Positions 1 through 4,964 of a DNA stretch of 5,681 bases are shown in pieces. Numbering within the stretch: the first letter of the stretch is position 1; each line of letters starts with the position of its first letter. A program made the position numbers and the translations under genes. Source of the DNA: Bacilli bacterium (GTDB lineage: Bacteria; Bacillota_I; Bacilli_A; RFN20; CAG-826); assembly GCA_017617775.1 (NCBI GenBank), contig JAFZVO010000069.1, positions 1-5,681 on the forward strand, written 5' to 3'. The notes beneath the pieces are model-generated. The model had not been told where the DNA came from. It ran no database searches and saw nothing but the letters and a program-made list of their open reading frames with translations.

Positions 1-536
1 CATTAACTTCTAGAGACGTCATCAACACGAAGATGCGCACCATCTTAGATGAAGCCACTGATCCATGGGGCATCAAAGTGAACCGTGTCGAAGTGAAGAA
101 CATTCTCCCTCCAAAAGATATCAGAGAAGCGATGGAACGCCAGATGAGAGCGGAAAGAGAGAAGAGAGAAAAGATCCTTCTCGCTGAAGGTCAAAAACAA
201 TCCGCGATCTTAGAAGCTGAAGGTCGTAAAGAATCCTTAATCTTAAACGCCGAAGCGGATAAAGAAGCAGCGATTAGAAAAGCTGAAGGTGAATCTGAAG
301 CGATCATCAAACTCAAGAACGCAGAAGCTGAAGGTCTCTTAAGAGTGAAACAAGCCGAAGCTGAAGGCTTAAGACTCATCAAGGATGCTAAACCAGATGA
401 AGCTGTCTTAAAACTCAGAAGCTATGAGGCTCTCGTCAAACTCGGTGAAGGCCAAGCTACAAAGATCATTGTCCCAAGCGATATTCAAAATCTCGCCGGC
501 ACAGTGACAGCCTTAACAGAAGTCGCAAAGAAATAA
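1..536 (+). CDS. SPFH/Band 7 (stomatin/paraslipin-type) membrane protein, C-terminal part
   Basis: The reading frame is open from the first complete codon (base 3), so the gene starts upstream; the ATG at 33 is internal. The visible 177 residues begin with [20 protein letters not shown] and continue with [13 protein letters not shown], the conserved end of the SPFH/Band 7 domain in stomatin and paraslipin (QmcA-like) proteins. A long charged helix follows (about residues 45-135), rich in A-E-G repeats, and the tail contains [12 protein letters not shown], typical of this family's C-terminus. Family members usually have about 300 residues, so roughly 40 percent is missing. They form membrane-attached oligomeric rings or scaffolds that organise lipid domains and membrane proteases; an N-terminal membrane anchor should lie outside the window. 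The gene ends just before a hairpin terminator. Family assignment is firm, the exact cellular role is not. No NfeD-type partner is visible downstream. Confidence 0.93.
   Translation, partial: LTSRDVINTKMRTILDEATDPWGIKVNRVEVKNILPPKDIREAMERQMRAEREKREKILLAEGQKQSAILEAEGRKESLILNAEADKEAAIRKAEGESEAIIKLKNAEAEGLLRVKQAEAEGLRLIKDAKPDEAVLKLRSYEALVKLGEGQATKIIVPSDIQNLAGTVTALTEVAKK
183..368 (+). repeat. Imperfect in-gene repeat GCTGAAGG (A-E-G coiled-coil repeats)
   Basis: The core GCTGAAGG occurs at 183, 216, 282, 327 and 360, always in the same frame and coding for A-E-G. Spacings are 33, 66, 45 and 33 bases, that is 11, 22, 15 and 11 residues. Four copies extend to nearly identical 12-base units (213-224, 279-290, 324-335, 357-368). 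The 11-residue spacing fits the hendecad coiled coil known from SPFH proteins. It is protein-level periodicity rather than a mobile or regulatory repeat. Confidence 0.8.
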
Positions 537-551
537 CAAATTAAAACAATG

Positions 552-581
552 AAAGACTAGGCTTAAAAACCTAGTTTTTTT
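552..581 (+). terminator. Rho-independent terminator after the SPFH gene
   Basis: The stem ACTAGG (556-561) pairs with CCTAGT (570-575) across an 8-base A-rich loop. It can be lengthened by the flanking AAAG and the T run, and is followed by T residues through 581. It lies 15 bases after the stop codon and separates the SPFH gene from the kinase operon. Confidence 0.85.
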
Positions 582-582
582 G

Positions 583-610
583 TTGCAAAATGTTAAAAGA
601 AAGATAAAAT
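583..610 (+). promoter_or_regulatory. Candidate sigma-A promoter of the kinase operon
   Basis: TTGCAA (583-588) is followed 16 bases later by TAAAAT (605-610). Both are close to the TTGACA and TATAAT consensus boxes. The position between the upstream terminator and the kinase ribosome binding site is right for a promoter and would give a leader of about 20 bases. The region is A/T rich, so a chance match is possible. Confidence 0.45.
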
Positions 611-624
611 AAAGTTAATAGAAA

Positions 625-630
625 AGGAGG
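625..630 (+). promoter_or_regulatory. Shine-Dalgarno site fixing the kinase start
   Basis: A perfect AGGAGG stands seven bases before the ATG at 638. This selects that ATG over the next in-frame ATG, five codons further on at 653. Confidence 0.85.
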
Positions 631-637
631 GCAAAAC

Positions 638-2002
638 ATGGAATTATTACTGATGCATAAAGACATCAGAGTTATGCGATTCACTTTGGACGAAAACAAC
701 AGCATAAAGAATATTGTTGAGCTTTATAATCGTGAACATATGCCCTTCTCAACTGAGGAAAGTTCTAATAATAACCTCTTTAAGTTAAAAGAATGGTGGA
801 ATGATCGCTGCATCCCTGTGACAAGAGATAATTATTCTGAAGCTTTCCAGTCTCTTCCTGAAGATGACTCGCTATCGTTAGTGGTTAAAAGTAACGGCCT
901 CTCTTTGACTGACCAATATTGGATCAAAAAACCAGATGAAGATATTAGATACGATGATATCTCATTTTTCTCAAACAAGTTCTCTAATGACATCGGCGAC
1001 ATTTTCATTGGGAAAAAGAGAGGCAAAACAATTTCTTATTATTCACCAGATTCAACATCTACAGGCAACTTGAAGAAAAGATGGAAAATTATTAATGGTA
1101 AAAGATATTTATTAAAGGCCGGCACTAAACCTCATCAATATGAAATATTTAACGAAATCATCGCGAGTAAAATAATGGATTTGTTAGATATTGATCATGT
1201 TGATTATGAACTCACAACCGATGAAGGCATGCTTTTCTGCCGAAGTCTCAACTTTGTGTATTATAATGAAGACTTTGTCAGCGCTTATCAACTCTTTAAA
1301 AGTGAAAACAAGCAAAACAATGTTTCTTATTACAATCATTTTCTTTCTATATTAAAAAAGATTGGGTTAGAAGACTATGAAATGCAGATAGAACAAATGC
1401 TTTTTATTGATTATTTGCTTGGAAACACAGACAGACATTTACATAATTTTGGAGTTATTAGAGACGCGAAGACTTTAGAGTTTGTTCGTGTCGCGCCTAT
1501 ATTTGATACAGGGGCGTGTCTTGGATACAATTTGAGCGATGATGAATTGGGCAAATTAGAAGAGGTGGATTGGATGCCTTTTAAAAGCAAGAAGAACCCC
1601 AATCAATTATCGCTTATTGAAGATTATTTTTGGATAAAGTTTGATATCTTACAAGCTATTCCTTTCCAGATCAATGAACTTCTTAAGCAATACAGCAATT
1701 ATATCTCAGACAAAAGACGTAAAGCGATTGTCTCTTTCCTTACAAGAAGAATTAATATGATATTCCGTTACTTCAATATTGAAAAGGAATTATCAGATGA
1801 TGATGTTGAGCTCACTTCTCTAGAGCAAGGTATCTTAAACTATATGAAGTCTCACAACAACAGACTTGATGATTTACGTGTTATCTCAACAAAATATGGC
1901 GTAGTTTATCTCACTGCTTATCGAGCGATACGATCCCTCGTTAGTAAAAGGCTTGTCCGTAGAAGTGGAGCAACGAAAAATGGATGTTGGATTTTGTTAT
2001 AA
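638..2002 (+). CDS. HipA-like protein kinase with a C-terminal winged helix
   Basis: A 454-residue protein with features of the HipA/CtkA-like serine/threonine kinase fold. The N-terminal 130 residues carry motifs I associate with a HipA-related family in Clostridia-like bacteria: KEWWNDR (51-57) and LSLTDQYW (88-95). SPDSTSTGNLKKRWK (136-150) leads into the kinase core. Likely catalytic residues are K160 in YLLKAG (ATP lysine), E173 in FNEIIAS, D265 and N270 in LGNTDRHLHNFG (catalytic loop), and D290 in PIFDTG (metal-binding aspartate). All key positions are present, so an active enzyme is expected. Residues about 393-454 look like a winged helix ending in GATKNGCWILL, similar to HTH domains at the ends of some RecG-like or Fic proteins. 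No HipB-like antitoxin gene adjoins it. The gene is A/T rich and uses ATA isoleucine codons that are absent from gpmA and the SPFH gene, which hints at transfer. The substrate is unknown. Confidence 0.8.
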   Translation: MELLLMHKDIRVMRFTLDENNSIKNIVELYNREHMPFSTEESSNNNLFKLKEWWNDRCIPVTRDNYSEAFQSLPEDDSLSLVVKSNGLSLTDQYWIKKPDEDIRYDDISFFSNKFSNDIGDIFIGKKRGKTISYYSPDSTSTGNLKKRWKIINGKRYLLKAGTKPHQYEIFNEIIASKIMDLLDIDHVDYELTTDEGMLFCRSLNFVYYNEDFVSAYQLFKSENKQNNVSYYNHFLSILKKIGLEDYEMQIEQMLFIDYLLGNTDRHLHNFGVIRDAKTLEFVRVAPIFDTGACLGYNLSDDELGKLEEVDWMPFKSKKNPNQLSLIEDYFWIKFDILQAIPFQINELLKQYSNYISDKRRKAIVSFLTRRINMIFRYFNIEKELSDDDVELTSLEQGILNYMKSHNNRLDDLRVISTKYGVVYLTAYRAIRSLVSKRLVRRSGATKNGCWILL

Positions 2003-2033
2003 AAATCAGTATAGTTAACAGGAGGTAAAAGTA

Positions 2034-2447
2034 ATGAGACTATTAGGACGTTTATTATTATTCGCAGTTGGAGGTGTGCTCCTCTATTTATCCATCACAT
2101 CTATAATGTCTAACTGGAATATTATTCAATCTATCGGTTGGGACAACTTCTTCTCCAGTGATACTTGGGCGGCAGTGAAATCTATCCTTATCCAAGTGTT
2201 CTATGCCTTATGCGCGTTATATGCGATATTCCTCGGACTCAAAGGAAAAGCGACATTCATCTCCTTTATCGCCGCGGTGGTGCTCGTCATCATCGTCGTC
2301 TCTAGAACGATTGACTTCGTGAAAAGTGATACAGAAAAAACAGTAGAGAATATCGTTAATCTCGTCTTATCGTTCCTCATGCCAGTTGGTTTCTCTCTCG
2401 GTGTTGTATTCCTGCTTATCGGGGAGAATAAAAAAGAGAAGAAATAA
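2034..2447 (+). CDS. Small four-helix membrane protein, function unknown
   Basis: A 137-residue hydrophobic protein that I do not recognise. Likely membrane helices lie at about residues 5-25, 48-68, 73-90 and 105-130. The positively charged tail ENKKEKK fits the positive-inside rule for a cytoplasmic C-terminus, and with four helices the N-terminus would be cytoplasmic too. AGGAGG at 2020-2025, eight bases before the ATG, supports the start. It lies 31 bases after the kinase stop with no terminator between, so the two are probably co-transcribed. A two-way hairpin follows directly. No catalytic or transport motif is visible. It may be a partner or target of the kinase, or just an operon neighbour; the sequence does not decide. 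Confidence 0.8.
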   Translation: MRLLGRLLLFAVGGVLLYLSITSIMSNWNIIQSIGWDNFFSSDTWAAVKSILIQVFYALCALYAIFLGLKGKATFISFIAAVVLVIIVVSRTIDFVKSDTEKTVENIVNLVLSFLMPVGFSLGVVFLLIGENKKEKK

Positions 2448-2448
2448 A

Positions 2449-2479
2449 AGAAAAACTTCCGTTTTGTCGGAAGTTTTTT
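2449..2479. terminator. Bidirectional terminator between convergent genes
   Basis: AAAAACTTCCG (2451-2461) pairs with CGGAAGTTTTT (2468-2478) around the loop TTTTGT. The A run on one side and T run on the other give a U tract on both strands. It begins two bases after the membrane-protein stop on the plus strand and lies just past the stop of the metal-binding gene on the minus strand, so one hairpin can end both transcripts. Confidence 0.88.
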
Positions 2480-2482
2480 GAT

Positions 2483-2686
2483 TCAATCGATGATTTTATA
2501 TCCCGCTTCTAAGATATCCGCTTTTAGTTGATCCCAGTTTGGTTCTTCATCATAGATGATGAGAGCTTCGTTTTTCTTGAGATTGACTTTGGCTTTTTTG
2601 ATATTGTTTTGATTAGCGAGAATATTTTGGACAGTGGCGGCGCAGTGTTTGCAGCCAATGCCCTCAATTTGTAAAGTTCTTTTCAT
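2483..2686 (-). CDS. Heavy-metal-associated (HMA) domain protein, CopZ-like
   Basis: A 67-residue single-domain protein with the HMA (ferredoxin-like) fold signature. [19 protein letters not shown] has the metal-binding CxxC pair at C12 and C15, and the C-terminal LEAGYKI is the usual last strand. Such proteins bind Cu(I) or another soft metal and deliver it to a P-type ATPase or repressor; no CopA or CsoR is in the window, so the metal and partner are not known. The loop reads GIGCKHC rather than the common GMTCxxC. Its ATG overlaps the gpmA stop in TAATG, and no strong Shine-Dalgarno is seen (only AAGG about 12 bases upstream), which suggests translational coupling to gpmA. It uses TGA as stop. 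A separate mercury or zinc role cannot be excluded. Confidence 0.9.
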   Translation of the reverse strand: MKRTLQIEGIGCKHCAATVQNILANQNNIKKAKVNLKKNEALIIYDEEPNWDQLKADILEAGYKIID

Positions 2687-3432
2687 TATTTGACTTTGCC
2701 TTGGTTGGCAACGGCATCCATCTGTTTCTTGAGTTCTTCTGGATCCATTAAGTAATAATGTCTGATGGCCTTCATGTTGTCATCGAATTCATAGACGAGT
2801 GGGACACCGGTTGGGATGTTGACGCCGATGATTTCTTCAGCAGGCATGTTGTCAAAATATTTGACTAAGGCACGTAAGGAGTTACCATGGGCGACTACGA
2901 GGACTCTCTTGCCCGCTTCCATTTCTGGTTTGATCACTTCTTCAAAGTATGGGACCGCACGAGCGACAGTTAATTCAAGAGATTCACATAATGGGAGGTC
3001 TTTCTTATCGACTTCTCTGAATTGATCTTGTAAAGCTGGGTTACGTGGATCTTTCTCTTCGAGTGGTGGCGGTGGTACATCATAGGATCTTCTCCAGACC
3101 TTGACTTGTTCTTCACCGTATTTCGCGGCTGTCTCGGCTTTGTTGAGTCCTTGTAAGGCACCGTAATGACGTTCATTGAGTCTCCATGATTTATAGACTG
3201 GAAGCCATTCTCTATCGAGTTCGAAGAGAACGTTGTTCATCGTATGGATGGCTCTCTTGAGCAAGGAGGTATGGACGACATCAAAGTCATAGCCTTCGGC
3301 TTTTAAGGTTCTACCAGCGCGGTGAGCTTCCTCAACACCTTTTTCACTGAGTTCAACATCAGTCCAGCCAGTGAAAAGATTGAGTTTATTCCATTCGGAC
3401 TCACCGTGACGGATAAGCACTAATTTCTTCAT
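2686..3432 (-). CDS. gpmA: 2,3-bisphosphoglycerate-dependent phosphoglycerate mutase
   Basis: This 248-residue cytosolic glycolytic enzyme interconverts 3-phosphoglycerate and 2-phosphoglycerate. It has the full length of the dPGM family. The phosphohistidine motif LIRHGES puts the catalytic histidine at H9. R60 in LLKRAI, E87 in LNERHYG and H182 in VVAHGNS match the conserved active-site set (E. coli H11, R62, E89, H184 with an offset of two). The family segment with YDVPPPPL (117-124) is intact. The start is supported by AGAAGGA (plus-strand 3439-3445), six bases upstream. It is the first gene of a two-gene minus-strand unit with the HMA protein. It diverges from the subtilase across 68 bases. 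Nothing suggests it is inactive; codon choice is biased (isoleucines almost all ATC), as expected for a highly expressed gene. Confidence 0.97.
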   Translation of the reverse strand: MKKLVLIRHGESEWNKLNLFTGWTDVELSEKGVEEAHRAGRTLKAEGYDFDVVHTSLLKRAIHTMNNVLFELDREWLPVYKSWRLNERHYGALQGLNKAETAAKYGEEQVKVWRRSYDVPPPPLEEKDPRNPALQDQFREVDKKDLPLCESLELTVARAVPYFEEVIKPEMEAGKRVLVVAHGNSLRALVKYFDNMPAEEIIGVNIPTGVPLVYEFDDNMKAIRHYYLMDPEELKKQMDAVANQGKVK

Positions 3433-3454
3433 ATGTTTTCCTTCTTTCGTTATA

Positions 3455-3463
3455 AGTATATCA
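3455..3463 (-). promoter_or_regulatory. Candidate extended -10 promoter of gpmA
   Basis: Read on the minus strand this is TGATATACT, an extended -10 element (TG, one base, then TATACT, five of six matching TATAAT). It lies 22 bases upstream of the gpmA ATG. The -35 position 17 bases further up reads TTTCTT, a poor match, which is common when an extended -10 is present. Confidence 0.55.
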
Positions 3464-3487
3464 TTTTCTTTTGTTTAAAGAAAAATG

Positions 3488-3493
3488 TATTAT
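3488..3493 (+). promoter_or_regulatory. Possible -10 box of the subtilase gene (leaderless start?)
   Basis: TATTAT (five of six bases of TATAAT) ends seven bases before the ATG at 3501, so transcription could begin at or next to the start codon. A weak -35 candidate, TTTTCT, is at 3464-3469 with an 18-base spacer. No Shine-Dalgarno sequence precedes the ATG. The A/T richness of this gap makes a chance match easy. Confidence 0.3.
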
Positions 3494-3500
3494 TAAATAT

Positions 3501-4919
3501 ATGAAAAAGATACTATTCCCATTATTAACAGTCACATTTTTATTATGCTCTTGTTCAACTTCTAAACAGGATAGCAGTATTTCTTCTAACGAAGAGACAT
3601 TTACAACAAGCGAAGAAACATCTTCAATAGAAGAGTCTTCTGTTTCATCAGAAACTAAAAAAGAATATACGTCTAACCCAATGGGTGATCCATATATTTC
3701 TCGTCAATATTATCTCAACCATATCGGAGATATCTATTCGGTGTGGAAAGAGTATCGTGGAGATGACCAGACCATCGCGGTGATCGACGCTGGATTCAAC
3801 GGCAAACATGAAGATTTCACCTTTGAAGATGGAAAGAGCAAAGTGAGCGCGGAATCCGCCTCATTTACCACAAGTGGTAGCAATACAGTAACAAAGGTAG
3901 GCATCAATTATGTCGATGCGGGGGAAGAGAGCCATGGCACATTCTGCGCGGGTGTCGCTGCCGCTGGTATCAACGGCAAAGGCGTGGTCGGTATCGCCCC
4001 TAACGCGAAACTCTTGTTGTTAAAAACTGATTGCAAACCGAAATCAGTGGCCGCTGCATTCCATTATGCCGCGGATCACGGAGCTACTGTGGTCACTATC
4101 TCCATTGGTTCATATGAGAATTATGAAGGTGATCTACAAAATGATGGTTCTAACTTAAAAACAGTTTTCAATGAACCAGTGAAATATTGTTATGACAAAG
4201 GGATCCCCGTGATATCAGCGGGCGGTAATGGTGGATCGACAAAGAAAACATATCCAGGAAGTGTTACGAATGTCATCGGTGTCGGTGGTATCGCCGCGAA
4301 CTCCTCCAGTGATGTCTGGAACGAATCTACTTATAATTCCTCTGATAATGATAGACATATTGATGTCTTCGCCCCTAGCGATGGGATGTATGGCTGTTGT
4401 AACTATGGTGGGAATAAATATGATGGAGGCTGGAAAGGGACATCTTTCTCCGCTCCACAAGTCGCCGGCATGGCCGCCTTATATTTCCAAAAGAATCCAA
4501 ATGCGACTGCGAAACAATTTGAAGATGATTTATATGCATCTTGCCATAAGATTGATAATACCGGTCACTATGGATACGGAAGAGTGGATGTCGGTAAATT
4601 AATGGGCATCACTAATAACGAATCCGTCAAGGTGAGAATCAAGGCGAATTGGTCTAATGTCTACGTCTACGCGTGGAATTTAGAGAAGAATAAAGAGCAG
4701 AAAGCCTGGCCAGGAACAAAACTCACTAAGTCTAATAATGAATATACAATCAATTTAAAACCGAGTGACTTCGATTCCATTGTCATCAGTGATGGTGGTT
4801 CTAATAAATCACCTGACTTATATGTCTCTTCCTTCATCTATAACAAAGCATATTCGTTAATTTCTTCAACATCAGAAACTCTTGGAGAGACGACGATATC
4901 AATCGGTAAATATGTATAA
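3501..4919 (+). CDS. Subtilisin-like (S8) serine protease lipoprotein with a starch-binding-like C-terminal domain
   Basis: A 472-residue exported protease. The ATG at 3501 is chosen because it begins a lipoprotein signal, MKKILFPLLTVTFLLCSC, with lipobox LCSC and predicted lipidated C18; an in-frame TTG at 3471 would put a charged stretch before it. Residues 19-58 are a Ser/Thr/Glu-rich tether. The S8 domain (about 60-370) shows all catalytic parts: D96 in AVIDAG, H145 in SHGTFCAG, oxyanion N243 in SAGGN, and S315 in GTSFSAPQVAG. No I9-type propeptide separates the tether from the catalytic domain. Residues about 376-440 resemble a CBM25/26-type starch-binding module: VRIKANWSNVYVYAWN, KAWPGTKL and the acidic/Asn-rich VISDGGSNKSPDL. 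It likely sits on the outer face of the membrane and cleaves extracellular protein; the module may hold it to glucan. Six cysteines lie in the exported catalytic domain (149, 178, 230, 299, 300, 348). The protease call is firm, the carbohydrate module moderate. Confidence 0.93.
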   Translation: MKKILFPLLTVTFLLCSCSTSKQDSSISSNEETFTTSEETSSIEESSVSSETKKEYTSNPMGDPYISRQYYLNHIGDIYSVWKEYRGDDQTIAVIDAGFNGKHEDFTFEDGKSKVSAESASFTTSGSNTVTKVGINYVDAGEESHGTFCAGVAAAGINGKGVVGIAPNAKLLLLKTDCKPKSVAAAFHYAADHGATVVTISIGSYENYEGDLQNDGSNLKTVFNEPVKYCYDKGIPVISAGGNGGSTKKTYPGSVTNVIGVGGIAANSSSDVWNESTYNSSDNDRHIDVFAPSDGMYGCCNYGGNKYDGGWKGTSFSAPQVAGMAALYFQKNPNATAKQFEDDLYASCHKIDNTGHYGYGRVDVGKLMGITNNESVKVRIKANWSNVYVYAWNLEKNKEQKAWPGTKLTKSNNEYTINLKPSDFDSIVISDGGSNKSPDLYVSSFIYNKAYSLISSTSETLGETTISIGKYV

Positions 4920-4947
4920 GAAAAACGGGCTTCAAACCCGTTTTTTT
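4920..4947. terminator. Bidirectional terminator after the subtilase gene
   Basis: AAAAACGGG (4921-4929) pairs with CCCGTTTTT (4937-4945) around the 7-base loop CTTCAAA, with T residues through 4947. The A run at the left gives a U tract on the minus strand as well, so it can also end the convergent gene whose stop is at 4965-4967. Confidence 0.88.
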
Positions 4948-4964
4948 ATTATTAATAATAAGGA

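Noticed and set aside
33..35. ATG at 33 as the true start of the SPFH gene
   Set aside because: The ten codons upstream are open and encode conserved family sequence ([10 protein letters not shown]), so this methionine is internal.
191..382. Open frame on the minus strand inside the SPFH gene
   Set aside because: It is the antisense of the A-E-G repeats, giving a low-complexity Ser/Ala/Leu protein without a ribosome site.
537..637. Riboswitch or small RNA in the gap before the kinase gene
   Set aside because: The gap of about 100 bases is accounted for by a terminator, a promoter and a ribosome site; no further structured element is visible.
832..1602. Two short minus-strand open frames (832-1026 and 1411-1602) within the kinase gene
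   Set aside because: They are antisense to conserved kinase-family sequence and lack start signals or recognisable motifs.
591..2020. TGTTAA/AGTTAA-like words near 591, 613 and 2013 as a possible operator for the kinase's winged helix
   Set aside because: They are short, A/T rich and irregularly placed; no clear inverted repeat was found, so chance explains them.
2816..3176. Short open frames on both strands overlapping gpmA
   Set aside because: gpmA is full length with every active-site residue; the overlapping frames have no family resemblance or ribosome site.
3471..3500. TTG start ten codons upstream of the subtilase ATG
   Set aside because: It would put the charged stretch [10 protein letters not shown] before an otherwise typical lipoprotein signal peptide and has no ribosome binding site.
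4215..4602. A 124-residue plus-strand frame and an 81-residue minus-strand frame within the subtilase gene
   Set aside because: They overlap the oxyanion and catalytic-serine region of a clear S8 protease; they reflect composition rather than genes.
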